A stretch of 64,000 nucleotides of DNA from Ryuthela nishihirai (taxonomy: Eukaryota; Arthropoda; Arachnida; Araneae; Heptathelidae): contig JAWZYU010000121.1 of assembly GCA_038380435.1 (NCBI GenBank), positions 62,001 to 126,000 on the forward strand, in the 5' to 3' direction. The translations under genes and the position numbers were made by a program. Below the pieces are notes generated by a model that was given only the letters and a program-made list of their open reading frames with translations, made no database searches and was not told the DNA's origin. Below, one piece after another: positions 22,641 through 34,918 of this stretch (its first letter is position 1; every line of letters starts with the position of its first letter).

Positions 22641-24840
22641 CAGGAAATCTTCATTAAATTAAGATTGCAGTTAAGAATCATTTTCTAACAGACAGTTGAA
22701 AAACTGAATGTATGTGAAATATGTAATACAAAATTTATCAATATTCCTTACCATAGAATCTAACCTTAGAATTAATTTTTTCCCACATATGGGAAAAACT
22801 GGATGTATATGAAATATTTAATATGAAATTAGCACTAATACCTATACTTAGGAATCATTTTCTGACAAACACTGAGGAAAATGAATAAATACATCTAGGG
22901 AATCATTGTCTTATACAGAGAGGGCAAGAACCGTATGTGTGTAAAACATGTAATGAGAAAAATTTGCAGTGGAATATACAACTAAAAATCATATTCTGAC
23001 ATATAAAAGGGAAAAAACCACATATATATGTGAAATATGCAAAAAGAAATTTTGAAATGAACCATCACAAAAGTTTTCATGTAAAGGAAACACCACTCAA
23101 AAAAATAAATGCAATCAAAGCTGTACAAAATCCATTATCTGATGTGAAAGATTAATGATATATCTATGACCTTCACATAAAATTTCAAAATGAAATTGGA
23201 GCTAAAATTTCTTATACAAAAAGTAGACTGGTATGTGTTAAATATGCAGTGAAGCTAAAAACCAAAAGAGGAATCTTTAATATCGTTTTCAACCAGGCTG
23301 AAAGGAAATGGCACATGGCGATGAAATATACATATATAAAGAAATATTCGTACAAAGCCTGTATTAGGATTCATTTTTCTGTTATGGATTGTGAGATCCA
23401 ACAAAGTACTTTATTGAAATTTTGTGCCATGGAAGACAAATGAATTTTCTGGAAAATATTTACGAAAAATTTTACATGGAGACATCTTTATTCATTTTTT
23501 TGACAAACATGAAAGAAAAGCTACATAGGTGTGAAATATTGCAGGAGTAATTTCCACTGAAATCTCAAGTAACAATTTTAGTTTGGAGTAAACATAGAGA
23601 TTAATATCTCTGAAGTGTGTATCAAAAAAGTTCTGGTATAAAATTCATTTTGTTATCCAATAACTAACACCCACAAGGTAGATTTCTGTAAGCTATTTAT
23701 CATGGAACTTACCCAGAAAAATGGTTAAGAATTATTATGTGAAACCATGTGTGTCTGAAACGTTTAAGAAAAACTTTCCAGAAGAAAGTTAATGTATTAT
23801 TTTCAGTTGAATATGAAAAAATCTCATGCATTTCAAAATATGCATCAAAAACATCTACACATATTTCTTCTCAGTTTACATTATGTAATACACTCGTAAT
23901 AAAGCCCATATATCTACTAAGTATGTTGCGAAAGCCTGGGCCGAAGTACTATATTTCTTACATAAAAAAGTGATCTGATATATGTAAAATACGCAGTATA
24001 TATATTTATACACAGCTGTATCTCTTTTGCTACTTTCAGTCACATAGAAAGAGAAGCCACATATCAGTGAAATACGTGAGAAGAAATTTTCACAGAAAGC
24101 TCGTTTAAATATCTATTTTCCGACGCCCCAAAACAAAAGCCACAACAATGAGAAATATTAACAATAAAATTTGGCAAAAATCGGTTCTCCAAAATAATTT
24201 TCTTGCGCACAAAAAAAATACTTTAATATAAAATAACGAAATTTGAATGAAAATTTACCTTTCGTAAGCATTTTTTTCTGCACAGAAATAAGTTCCATAG
24301 CTGCGAAATATGGAAAGTTTTAAGACAGTACCTGGGTTCGAATATCAATAAGGGAAAGACAAACGAAGCAGCCTCATATATAATCAAAGACCACAGAATG
24401 TCAATTGCCATTTTTACTGCAGGAAAAGAGACGCCATGTTTCTGTGAACTAGGTAAATGATTTCCATTAAAATTTTTTCTCAGGGGGGCATTTTCTGCCA
24501 AGAGATAAAAGATAGGTATCTCTGAAATAGTTGACAAGGAATTTGCATAAATGTTCATCATAACAAACAGTACCTTATACAGAAGAAAAAGAAGCCACAT
24601 GAGAGTGAAATATTTAAAAATCGAAATTTGCAGAAAACAACCATATTAAGAAATACAGTAAAAAGGAAGGTCAGTTTTTCGAAATATGTGGAAAACCTTT
24701 TTTTCTATTTCTTCAGTGAAACGTGTGCTTTAATGACATGTTCTACCAAGAACAGAAGACAAGCCATATGTGTGTGAAATATGTAACAAAAGATTATCAA
24801 AACAGAGCAGACTTAATGCTTAGTGTCTGATACAGATGAA
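22641..24840 (+). pseudogene. fossil zinc-finger units
   Basis: Fragments such as 'TGTATGTGAAATATGTAATA' and 'GAGAAGCCACATATCAGTGAAA' recur at intervals to about 24,830 (for example 22,700, 22,920, 24,040-24,120 and 24,750-24,815). In the best pieces the linker and CEICNK are still legible. All frames are interrupted. A stretch at 23,050-23,700 shows little beyond occasional GTGAAATAT echoes. Confidence 0.55.
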
Positions 24841-25681
24841 ACAGAAGCATCCTTTGTGGGAAATGAATGACTCTCCATGAAATATCTAAATTATAGTTGA
24901 TTGCGTATTGAAATTTACCTCTCAATGATGAGAAAAATCGACTTTTCTGATTGAGATTTCCGATGTCTGCTTTCAGTTTAGCAACGATAGTAAATTTTAA
25001 ATGCAATAAATTAAGAAAAATAAAGAAATGACTGACTGACACTCGTATTTTTATAATGCAGCAGTACCATATAAATATATTCCAAAACGTGTTTTTAGTT
25101 TATACTTTTTATCAGTTTTTTTGAAAAGAATTTGGGCACTTGCATGAGCAACTTTCGAAATGAAACCTACAGAAAAGTGCACCGGAGAATAATTCAAAAG
25201 TTAATTAATTTTAACGAGAAATGGAACAAAAAAAAAAAACCCAATGAAGTCTTGATTTCAGAAAATTGTTGAAAGAAATAATAATAGCAATGCATTGACA
25301 GGAAACACTGCAAATGAATGTTGTCCGTCATTTGAAAAGCATAAATTTTCATTCATCGTTAAGGATATTTGAAGAAACTTTTATATTATTCTAGAATCAT
25401 ATTATTTTAGCTAACTCTTTTCTATGTTCACTTTTCTGGAAAATGTTTATGAATTGCAAATTCTGCTATGTAGTGTTTAAGTTTTTAAATGTGTAAATAT
25501 CAATTGTCAACTTCGCATGTTAGCTTATTTAAATGGAAAACAAAAATCGGAGATTTGTCAGATTTTTTATAATTTTTTTATCTATAACTGTAACGAGAAA
25601 TAAAGTACTGAACAAAATCCAAGTTGAATTTTTATCAATATTAGTATTTAAAAAGTTTCCTTTAAAGAAAAAAATACGTTC
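24841..25681. other. AT-rich, no feature seen
   Basis: No reading frame with a recognisable domain, and no terminal repeats or RNA gene were seen. The composition is strongly AT-rich with A runs. Confidence 0.4.
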
Positions 25682-25906
25682 TCAAACAGCTGCTTGCCAT
25701 AGAGGTCTCACAGGACCCTGTCAGTTTACATAGTCTTATCAGAATAATGTGACCATTCCCATTATTAGGTAGGTGGTCATATCATTCTGATGCGACTGTG
25801 TATATTCCATAAGTTTCTGTGAGGGTGGTAGGACCTCACCAGAAGAACAAGACAAGCATCCAGGGTTTGAACCCAGGTCCCTTGGATCAGAAGACAAGCT
25901 CTCTTT
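25682..25906 (-). mobile_element. SINE2 copy interrupted by a MITE
   Basis: SINE2 is read as the family with a tRNA-like head (CCCATGGCCGAGTGGTTAG, box B GGTTCAAGCCC) and a tail CAGCTGCTTGAGGGGGTATTT. This copy is reversed, with the tail motif at 25,686 and a box B-like GGTTTGAACCCAGG in complement at 25,864. The head is incomplete, and a 72-bp MITE splits the body. Confidence 0.75.
25729..25800. mobile_element. 72-bp hairpin MITE in SINE2
   Basis: The ends are inverted repeats close to CAYAGTC-(KM)ATCAGAAT-RAT-RTGACCA, about 27 bp each, around a short loop (CCCATTATTAGGTAGG). TA lies directly outside both ends (25,727-25,728 and 25,801-25,802), as for Tc1/mariner-type elements. Confidence 0.75.
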
Positions 25907-26044
25907 TAATAATTTAGAATAGCTCCAGTGTTAATCGCAATATTTTATCACAAATAAATTGAATCTTAATAAGAATTTTTTATTCATTATCAAAGATTTA
26001 TTATACCATTTGAGTAAAATAAGTATACGTTTCCGCCACATAGC

Positions 26045-26212
26045 CGTCCCCATGGCCGAGTGGTTCTTGACTACTGATCTAAGTGACCTGAGTTCGAGCC
26101 TGGGTAAGGCATGGATGTATGTCTCAGATCTTCTACTTTGGCATATAAATTGACAGGTTCCTGTCATACCTCTGTGGCAAGCAGCTGCTTGAGGGGGTAT
26201 TTATTTTTTGAT
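26045..26212 (+). mobile_element. SINE2 copy
   Basis: It has a tRNA-like head with CCATGGCCGAGTGGTT and box B GAGTTCGAGCC, the conserved body with GGCATATAAATTGACAGG, and the tail CAGCTGCTTGAGGGGGTATTTATTTT. Shortened relative to 51,791-51,995 but nearly complete. Confidence 0.8.
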
Positions 26213-26339
26213 AAAGACATTGTTCCTGATGATTTAACTACAACAATTATTGTTTTTTTTTTAAATTGATTACTCTTTTTGTGATAACTATAAAGGTATC
26301 AGCCTGATTTTTTTTAATTAATATTTATTTTTTTTATTT

Positions 26340-26700
26340 CTAAAGTTTTCTGCATGATTGTGCTTAATAGAAATAATCTGATTGACGAACAACTGCGTGA
26401 TCAGCAGTGTGGATTCAAAAGCGGTAGAGGATATGTAGATAAAATTTTATCACTTAGATTCTTGAGAAATGTTTAGACTTTTTGAAACCTTTGATTACTA
26501 GCGTTTCAGATTTCAAAAATGCTTTTGAGTCTGGTGATCATCATGATTTGTGATTAATGATGAGGACGTATTCCATAACACACAAGTGATTAACATAGTG
26601 AAAGTTTTCTGCGAAATCATTGAGTGACGTTTGAGATTTGCTGACACTTTAGGTACAAAATCCTCTGTATATCCCTAAAACATTTCCCTCCAAGATTTAC
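26340..26700 (+). mobile_element. R9: + strand retrotransposon fragment
   Basis: In translation NNLIDEQLRDQQCGFKSGRGYVDK is legible, followed by degraded FKNAFES, the fingers-palm start of the RTE-like reverse transcriptase. It is the only clear copy of the family on the + strand. Stops are frequent. Faint similarity at 27,470-27,690 (a LDGVSRMS-like phrase where motif B SGVRQG is expected) suggests the fragment continues beyond the SINE insertions. Confidence 0.65.
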
Positions 26701-26744
26701 ACATTCCGCTCCTCTCTGGTTCAAGTATACAAGGAGTTTTTCTT

Positions 26745-26935
26745 GGTGGTACTATGGTTAGGGCGCTTGGTTACGGATCAAAGTGACCTAGGTTTGTCCC
26801 CAAGGTAAGACATGAATGTCTGTGTTGTCTTTCTTTTGAGGTATGGCCTTCCTCATAGAGTTTCTCCATGGCTTATTAAAAGGTTCCCATGAAACCTTTC
26901 TTTGCAAGCATCTGCTTGAAAGTTATTTCTTTAAT
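26745..26935 (+). mobile_element. degenerate SINE2 copy
   Basis: The head (TGGTTAGGGCGCTTGGTTACGGATCAAAG) and tail (TTTGCAAGCATCTGCTTGAAAG) are recognisable, with many substitutions. Confidence 0.6.
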
Positions 26936-26981
26936 AGATTTTCTAAGCCATACTGACGAACTTTCCTTTTACCCCAATGAG

Positions 26982-27352
26982 TGGACGAGGTGGCTCAGTC
27001 ATTATTGCACCAGACTTAATCTGCAGCTCCAAGATTAGAGTGCCAGCTGAGTCAACATTGAGATTTATCTCTGCAAAACTCCCTACCCTGGTCACAGTCA
27101 GTAGGAGACACCAATGGGTTTGGAAATGTAGCCGTCCGTCGAATGGGACATTAAGCCTTGGCACTGTGTGCGGGAAAGCCATATCCTCTGCACGTTAAAG
27201 GACACTTTTGGTGGGAGGTTACCATCTGTTTCAAGAGCTGTTACAGTGGGCCCCCTCCCGAAACCTCTGAGCCATTCGGTTCCTTGTGACCTGATCATTT
27301 AGCCCATTATGTGCAAAAAAGTGCTGCTTACTAAAAAACAACCCAATCACAT
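26982..27352 (+). mobile_element. SINE1 copy, full length
   Basis: SINE1 has a tRNA-like head (box A TGGCTCAGTCRNTAGCAC, box B GGTTCGAGTCC) and a long body that ends GAGGTAAAACAACCC. This copy keeps box A (GTGGCTCAGTCATTATTGCAC) and the end (AACAACCCAATCAC). Box B is degraded. Confidence 0.8.
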
Positions 27353-27785
27353 TCAGCACTGGCTTGTATGTTGTCAATCATCTCTTCAAGTATTCCAAAA
27401 TTCAGAAAATTATATCCATTCAGTTTCAGAATTTGTCATATTGCACTACTTTTCTGCAGGTAGTTTTCAACATGGTTAGTTCAATAGATTAGCTGCTTTC
27501 TTTCTTGATGGTGTTTCGAGAATGTCAGTGGTGATAGCTTTTACCCTACTAGTCAAGGATGTATGCAGATGATGTGAGTCCAGTTGTCATTTATTTTTCA
27601 TGTTAAACCACATTGTCATAAGATCAGCATCTAGCGACTGTCTTATAATCTGCAAAGCTCTTTTATTGCCGCACTTCAAAGGCTTTGGTCTCATGACTAG
27701 CAACACGCCATTGGCCATCTGATCGACTTTGTTTATATCGGTAAATATCAACTTTCACCCACATTTCATATATATACATAAGTCC
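27353..27785. other. unassigned, possible retrotransposon debris
   Basis: A faint + strand match to the RTE-like motif B region lies near 27,500-27,580. Nothing else is recognisable. Confidence 0.3.
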
Positions 27786-28275
27786 GAGCTGGGTCAGTGT
27801 TGAGACTTATGTCCCCAAATGTCCCCACATGTGCCCACGGTCAGTAGGTGACACCTCTGGGCTTGAATAGGCTGCCCTCCGTCGGATGGACGTTAAGCTG
27901 TGGTCCTGTATGCGCGAGAGCTATACACTCTGCACGTTAAAGAAGATGCTAAATGGTCTTGACGGGAGGCTACCAGCTGTCTCCCAACAGCTGTTCCAGT
28001 GGGTCCCCTCCCCCAACCTTCTCTGAGCCTTTGGGATCCATGTGACCTGGCCATTTAGCCCATGGTGTGCAAAAAAAGTTACCCTCAGAGGTAAAACAAT
28101 CGAACGTTAAAGAACACGCTTAATGGCCTTGACTGGAGGCTACCATCTGTCTCCCAACAAGTGTTCCAGTGGGTCCCCTCCCCCAACCTTCTCTGAGCCT
28201 TGGGGATCCTTGTAACCTGCCCATTTAGCCCATGGTGTGCAAAAAGGTACCGTTCAGTGGTAAAACAACCCAACT
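27786..28275 (+). mobile_element. SINE1 with duplicated 3' half
   Basis: After a 5'-truncated SINE1 (GAGCTGGGTCAGTGTTGAG) the 3' half, from CACGTTAAAGAA to the CAAAAAGGTAC-TAAAACAA end, appears twice in tandem, at about 27,930-28,100 and 28,103-28,272. The two halves differ, so this is a partial dimer or two insertions at the same spot. Confidence 0.75.
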
Positions 28276-28547
28276 TTTCTATAGTGTTTCTGTGATAATT
28301 GATCTTAAGGCAGCTTCTTTCTGGAAGAAATTCCTGTTTTATATTTCAGAGATATGTGACATGTTTTCTGGGTAACTTAAACTGGTATATTACAGATTCT
28401 GCTTTGGCTGCATACTTCACATATACGGAGCACATTTTTCCTTTTTTAAGTGTGAGAATAATATAAAAAAGAAAAGTAGATATCTGCAAAATATGTAACA
28501 AAAACTTTCCACGCTAAGATCATCTAAAGAATATTTATCTGATATAA
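28276..28547. other. no gene; one fossil zinc-finger unit
   Basis: At about 28,465-28,530 the phrase 'AAATATGTAACAAAAACTTTCCACG' resembles a decayed zinc-finger unit of the kind seen at 16-24 kb. Otherwise nothing is seen. Confidence 0.35.
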
Positions 28548-28928
28548 TTGGGTTGTTTTACATCTGACCGGCACTTTTTTGCACACCATGGACTAAATGG
28601 CCAGGTCACGAGGACCCTGAAGTTTCAGAGGAGGTTCGTGGAGTGGACCCACTGGAACAGCTGTTGGGAGACAGATGGTAGCCTCCTGTCAAGAACATCC
28701 AGCGTGTTCTCTAATGTACAGAGGGTATGGCTCTCCCGCACACGGGCCATGGCATAACGTCCCATCCGATGGATGGTGGCCTTTCCAAACCCAGTGGTGT
28801 CCCCTACTGACCATGAGCAGGGTGAAGAATTTTGTGGAGATAAATCTCAATGCTGACCCAGCTGATACTCGAAACTGGGAACAGCGGATTACGAGCCTGG
28901 CACGCTACCAACTGAGCCACCCCTGCCC
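28548..28928 (-). mobile_element. SINE1 copy
   Basis: Reversed copy: GGGTTGTTTTACATCTGA at the left is the complement of the 3' end, and CAACTGAGCCACCCCTGCCCC at the right is the complement of the tRNA-like head. Confidence 0.8.
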
Positions 28929-29279
28929 CTATTTCATATGAAAGATGTGTCATAATTCTATAAAATAAATAAATCATTTTGAAATATTTTCAAATTCACA
29001 GATAGATGCTGCCTTTCATGCATGTCAGAAAACGAATCTTTAGCAGAAGTGTGTCTCTCTAAATTTCTTATATTTCATTTCAAATACGATGTGTCCTTTG
29101 TTATTCAGGAAAAACATTGAAGTGTTTGACGAACTTTTTCTACATATTACCCAAAGGTAACACTTTTCTTTTTTTGCCGATTAAGAAAATATTCTTATAT
29201 AATTATTCTTCTGCAAACGTTACTGGCAACTTTCAAAAATATGTGGTTTCTGTTTCATGTGTGTATACAGGTAAATATA
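28929..29279. other. no feature seen
   Basis: AT-rich sequence without recognisable genes or repeats. Confidence 0.35.
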
Positions 29280-29883
29280 CAGGGTGTCCTTGAATTCATG
29301 GTCCAAACGTGAGGGAATGGTAGTACACACCGAACACACCAATATTCGTCATAGAATATGTGGCTGCAAATGCAGTCCAGTGCCAGTAGGGGGCCCAGAT
29401 AGGTGCCGTTAGGTACCCCCCGATTTAAAGCATGGACGTGCGTCAGCATCTTCATACCACATTTGGGAACCGATGGATTGGGTACCGTGGCTCCCCAGAT
29501 CACCCAATCTTTCTTGTATCGATTTCTTTCTGTGGGGACATTTGAAGAGTGTCGTATACGAGACGCCCGTGCAGTCTGCAGAGGATTTGGTAGCTCGACT
29601 GTCCATCGCTGCCACCGATGTGCACAACAAGCTCGGTGTTTATGAGCAGGTATACCAATCACTACTCTGCCATTGTGCCACCTGTATCAACGTTGGTGGG
29701 CAGATGTTTGAGCATTTCTTGTAATGAACTCCAATAAATGTCACTCTATAAACCTCTGTGTCTGGCCTTCATTTCCGACTCCTCACTGCGTTTGCAGTCG
29801 CATATTCTATGACGAATATTGGTGGATTCGGTGTGTGTACTACCATCCTCTCACGTTTGGGCCATGAATTCAGGGACACCCTG
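29280..29883 (+). mobile_element. 604-bp non-autonomous mariner-like element
   Basis: The first and last ~100 bp are inverted repeats (both start CAGGGTGTCC-TGAATTCATGG and share CCAATATTCGTCATAGAATATG). TA precedes the left end; the right flank is AATTC, so the target duplication is not clear on that side. A scrap repeating the end motif (GGCACCCTGAATTCA) lies just outside at 29,907. The middle retains only the C-terminal part of a transposase, so the element arose by internal deletion. Confidence 0.85.
29460..29724 (+). pseudogene. mariner-like transposase, C-terminal remnant
   Basis: The frame reads WLPRSPNLSCIDFFLWGHLK, then a segment with VVYETPVQSAEDLVARL, and ends QMFEHFL with a stop at 29,722-29,724. 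SPNLSCIDFFLWG matches the region of IS630/Tc1/mariner-superfamily transposases (SPDLTPLDFFLWG) that carries the last catalytic acidic residue. The N-terminal DNA-binding and first catalytic parts are missing, so it cannot transpose by itself. It is bounded by the element's own inverted repeats. Confidence 0.75.
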
Positions 29884-30554
29884 AATTCATTGCTGAAACT
29901 CATGGCACCCTGAATTCACTGTATATGATGACAAGACCCGCTAGTTCCACTTAAAGCACTACCAGTATAGGGATAATGCCATATTCATCACCACCTACAG
30001 TCTGGGGTAAGACAGTACCATATAGATACAGCTTATCCCCGACTATCTAATGGCAAACAATACTATAAAAGGAAAGCTAATCCACTGGTCAAAACCTAAA
30101 TTTAATCTATGTCCTGGACCGCCACAAACAAGGATATAAAGATCCAAGTTGACTCGGTTCCCATGACTCAAACTGTTAGTCCGGCTTTCTTCCATCTTAG
30201 CCGGTCAGACTGTTGCGTAATCTAGTCAGCAATAGCCTTCGACTTCATTTAGGCCCTCAAGCCCCCCACCTCGACAAGGTGGTTCCAATAAATTGGGGGG
30301 GGGGGGGGTCTGTGTGTGTACAAGGCACTTCATTCACTCTACCTTCAACTGTCAATCCATGTCTCCAACATGTAGTTTTGAAACTCGGGCGATTTCCCTT
30401 TGTGTCAGCCATTCAACTGCCAGCTTCTCTTTTACGTTAGTTACACTGCTTTTGTTTTCTCCTAAATGGACTTTTAGCCCATTTCTTATTGCAGTTGGCT
30501 CGAATACGTAAGTTTTGCTCTAGTTTGCTGGAATTCCAACACTGTTCTGCAGAG
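29884..30554. other. no gene; G homopolymer
   Basis: A G run of about 15 lies at 30,294-30,308. No recognisable gene or element. Confidence 0.35.
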
Positions 30555-30732
30555 GTCCTTGGGGAGGAGGTGGCTGAGTCGGAAGAATGCCAAGTTTTCA
30601 TCTGCAGTTCCCAGTTCGAGTCCCAGTTGGGTCAGCGTTGAAACTGATCTCTGCAAATCTCCCTGTCCTGCCCACAGTCTTTGAAGACTCCGATGGGCTT
30701 GTTAAGATTTCCGTCCATCGGATGGGAGTTTA
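30555..30732 (+). mobile_element. SINE1, 5' half
   Basis: The tRNA-like head is well preserved (GGTGGCTGAGTCGGAAG; box B AGTTCGAGTCCCAG) and the body is followed to TCCGTCCATCGGATGGGAG, where similarity ends. Confidence 0.75.
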
Positions 30733-31299
30733 AAAATATTTCTCCTAGAATTGGAAGTAACAAGCCAGAGTCAATATATCGATGATTTGATTTTAAGGAC
30801 AAAAAGTTCTTTTGCGATAAGAAGATGATAAAACGAGAATTTTCATTTCTTTTTCTACAAATGACATAGATATGGAAGAAAACCTTCAGCAGAAAAGTTC
30901 TGTGCTGCATCATACATAATGAATCCCGAATGGAAATTGGCTACAATGACCATTCTTTCCATTTGTCCCAATTTTAAGGCGTTCTGCTTGTAGATATTTA
31001 TAAAATAAATTCAGAAAAACGTTGTTGCCCTTTTTTTCGCCATGTCCTTTAAAATCCTTTATTTTTGTTAGCAACTAAAAACTACTTTCTTCCCACTAAT
31101 TTTGCTAAATTTTCTTTTTATTTTTGTTGTGATTGGGGAATTAATAACACATAACTATAATATTTATAATTCGTAATTATTTAATTATAATAAATTATTA
31201 AATATTTTTTTTAACATTGGACACCAATGACAAAGAATTTATTTGGTTGATAGGTTTGCTCCTTCTTTTAGGTTTTTTAATAATTGTTTGAATTTTTAA
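30733..31299. other. AT-rich, no feature seen
   Basis: No recognisable feature before the CATCATCC 3' tail of R7. Confidence 0.35.
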
Positions 31300-33845
31300 A
31301 TCATCATCCTCAAGCAGCTATGGGATACGGATGCCCAATGAGACTGTACAATTTAGTTCTCCAATCATGTCTATCCTGAGCTACATCTACTGCATCTGGC
31401 CACTGCACACCAATTCTAAGAAAATCCTCTTTGACATTCTGTGCCCACCGCATCCTAGGTCTCCCCCTCTTTCTGAGGTGCTTAGGCACACCTTTCATAA
31501 CGCTATTCGCCAATCTATAATTATCCATACGGGCAACATGGCCAAACCAACGGAGTCTCTCTCTGCACAATATGCTGCTTAAAGGAGGTTGCAAACTCCT
31601 TTGCCTAACCTCATCATTAGTTACAAAGTTGAACCACCTAATGCCCAAGATACTGCGTAAGCATCTGGAATCAAAAGCATCTAGTTTCCTGTTATCTTGT
31701 TTACAAAGTGTCCAAGTTTCACTACCATAACTAATCCTAGAAAGAACCAAACTATTATACAGTCTAATTTTAGTCTTTAGGTGTATACGCCTAATTCTCC
31801 ACACTCTCCATAGATTCTCAAAAGTCGCGGCAGCAATCCCTATTCACTGTTAATCTCATGCCGCACATCACCAGTATCTGTTACATAGCTCCCAAGATAA
31901 TTAAACTATGACACCTGCTGAAGACTGCAACCATTCAGATTAACTGAATCACAGCCTGCCTTACCAATTTTCATCACTTTAGTTTTCTCTCCGTTTATAA
32001 TCAAACCTACTCTACTACCAGTCTCATCAACAGCTCGAATGAAAGAGTTCATCTCATCAACATCATTTGCCAAAAGGGCTAAATCATCAGCATAACCTAA
32101 ATCAGAAATTCTCAGATCTCCAGACCATTTGAAACCAAAACCTTTTCCTTGTAGTGAATTTGCATAACAATCAATAACCAAACTAAAACGAATTTGGGTT
32201 GTGTTGTTTTACCTCTGAGCAGCCCTTTTTTGCACACCACAGGCTAAATGGCCAGGTCACATGGACCCCGAAGGCTCAGAGAAAGTTGGGGGAGGGGACC
32301 CACTGGAACAGCTGTTGGGAGACAGATGGTAGCCTCCCATCAAGGCCATCCAGCGTGTTCCTTAACGTGCACAGGGTAAGGCTCTCCCACACACAGGGCC
32401 ACGGCTTAACGTTCCATCCGACGGACGGCGGCCTTTCCAAGCCCATCGGTGTCCCCTACTGAACGTGGGCAGGGTGGGTAATTTTTGCGGAGATAAATCT
32501 CAATGCTGACCCAGCTGGGACTCGAACCTGGGAACTACAGATTACGAGCCTGGCGTGCTATCGACTGAGCCACCCCTGCCCCAACTAAAAAGAAAGGGAG
32601 ATAAAATGCACCCTTGTTGAACACCAGAAGTAATGCTAAACAAATTGCTACAGGCTTTCCAATCTCACACACGACTCACTCCTATTATAGAGAGCTTTCA
32701 TTATTTGAACTAACTTTTGTGGCATGCCTCACAATCTCACAATCAACCAAATTATTATGATCAACAGAATCAAAATTCCTTTTAGATATCAACAAAGCCA
32801 GTAACCAAAGGTTTCTAAATTTATCTGCCTGAGTGGAAATATGTGATCTAAACATCCCCAACCAATTCCGAATCCATGTTGCTCATCACACAATTGCCTG
32901 TCTGCCAGATTCTTAATTCTGTTAAACACAATCATGCAAAGAACTTTACCTGGAAAGTAGGCTGATACTCCTTTACTTATCACAAGAACTGCGATCACCT
33001 TTTTTCAAAATAGGGATAATAATAGCTCTGGTAAAATCATTACGGACCATGCCTGTATCATAAAAGATATTCAAAATTTCACTCATCCAAGTGGTAAACG
33101 ATACATTCCCAGCTCTAAGCATTTCCGTATAAATTTCATCTACCCCTGGTATATTATGAAGTTTATGTTCAAAAATAGCCAAAAAAACTTTAAGATTATG
33201 TTATAGGGCCAACATTAAAGCCACCAATGCATCTATCATTATTGCAAACAATGGGAGTAGAATTAAGCCCATTGTTTAGAAAATTACTGGAATGCTCAGC
33301 CCACATAGCCATGACAGAATTCACACTTTCTATAACCTTAACTTGTTTATCCTTCAATCGCTGTATACCTGTCCGTTTTATACCACATAAATCATTTACT
33401 ATCTGGTAGAACTCTCTGCTATTGTGGTGTCTAATTGCTTCCTCGGCTTTATCAGCCAAGCCATCAAGCCAAAGATTGTTATCAGTAGCGAACTGATCCT
33501 TTACATGTTTATTAAGCTCTCTCTAATCCTTTTTATGAGGACTAGTAGTGTATTAAGGACTTTCCTGCAGTTCTTTCTTTATGAAATAAGCTCAAGTACC
33601 TATTCACTCAAATAATTCTGTCTCCTCTGCTCTTTTTTGTTAAAAAAGCCTGTTTAAAATGGTCACATTTTTCCTCAACTTCAGTAGTAAGCAAACCATG
33701 ACTGTCATAATGACGAAGTCATGGTAAGCTTTCAGAATTAAAAGTAAATATTTAAACTCAGCACAACAGTTCTTATGTTTAAGTAGGAAGACATTTTAAG
33801 AAGGCAATGATGAGACACAATTTCAGCTCCCCTATATGACCTACT
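31300..33845 (-). mobile_element. R7: 5'-truncated RTE-like retrotransposon
   Basis: The 3' end is at CATCATCCTCAAGCAGC (31,303). The C-terminal 164 codons are open (31,310-31,804, with GSETWTLCKQDNRKLDAFDSRCL and RERLRWFGHVARM), and YADD is legible in 31,906-32,181 as LGYADDLALL. A SINE1 interrupts it at 32,193. Further upstream the reverse transcriptase is in fragments (32,789-33,459) with deletions. Similarity stops at about 33,845 near the endonuclease C-terminus, at a TA microsatellite, so the 5' end is missing. Confidence 0.85.
32193..32582 (-). mobile_element. SINE1, complete, nested in R7
   Basis: This is the best complete copy. The complement shows GGGGCAGGGGTGGCTCAGTC at the head, box B CAGGTTCGAGTCCCAG, and the 3' end GAGGTAAAACAACACAAC. 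The R7 sequence AACTAAAA is present on both sides (about 32,183-32,190 and 32,584-32,591), an 8-bp target-site duplication. Confidence 0.9.
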
Positions 33846-33882
33846 ATTATATATATAAAATATTATATATATATATAATTAT
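33846..33882. repeat. TA-rich microsatellite
   Basis: Mostly alternating TA at the truncated 5' end of R7. Confidence 0.8.
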
Positions 33883-34195
33883 TTCAACGTGAAATGGGTT
33901 CATATGAAACCAACAAATACTTCCTCTTCGCAGTCAGTACTTCGAAAAATGATATGTGACGTAACCAACTTCTTTCAACTATGTTTCCATATGGAGCTTT
34001 TCTAGCGTCCAGAACCCGAGCGCCCTCTAGTCACTGAAAGAGCGAAGTTACATTTATGAGGAAATCCATATTATTCTTACACATTAGGAGAGAAGTTTCC
34101 TTGCTCATTTCATATGCCACTCTTTCGGATTCATTTTCCCAATTTCCAAAATCCTCCCAATTGCTGCACACTGCATTTAAAGGCTTCTAAGAATA
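33883..34195. other. no feature seen
   Basis: Single-copy-looking sequence. GCGCCCTCTAG occurs at 34,030, and a similar GCGCCCTCTA at 35,800. Confidence 0.35.
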
Positions 34196-34330
34196 AGGCA
34201 TGGATATATGTATCGTTTTTCTGCTGAGGTCCTGCCATCCTCTCAGACTTTCTACTGTGGCATATAAACTGACAGGCTGCTGTCAGACCTCTGTGACCAG
34301 CAGCTGCTTGAGGGGGTATTTATTTATTAT
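34196..34330 (+). mobile_element. SINE2, 5'-truncated
   Basis: Begins at AAGGCATGGATATATG, just after where the tRNA-like head would be, and ends CAGCTGCTTGAGGGGGTATTTATT. Confidence 0.8.
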
Positions 34331-34918
34331 TTATAGGAATCGGGAAACAATTTTAAAGACTTCAATGAAAGTGCACAAAAAAGACAGCAATAATGTGGGT
34401 CTTAGACACATAGCTATATACGGGTAGTAGAGACGGCATCTGCTCTGATTGGCGGGACAGTCATGGGGCCATGTTAAGGGGTGAAGAACCAAAAATCTGC
34501 AGTAGCTTTATACAGAGTTTAAAGGCTATATAGGTGGCGCAGGAAATCAATAGATACCACATTAATGCACACTGCGACTTTTTTTCGAGTAGCATTAGAA
34601 ACCAATATATTACAGTACTTAAATATTTGTCCGTTTTCAGAAATAGCTATTTTTCCTTATTTTTTAATAATCGCAAATGATTAAGCTGCTGTTAAAAACG
34701 CATCTACATGCGGAAGCAGTGTTATGAAAATTTGTACTTACATCTGTCTGAGTCATCCTTGTGGCTCTGTGGGCGTAACCTACAGCTTTCGATCATGGTT
34801 AAACCTTTGGATTAAACCGGTTTCAATTGTCTGGAAAAGGAGAGGCCTCTAGCGCCAGCTGATTAGGAATGACCTGCTAATTTAAACTTTATATTAGACT
34901 ATAAAAAAAAATAAAAAA
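34331..34918. other. no feature seen
   Basis: No gene or repeat recognised. Confidence 0.35.
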
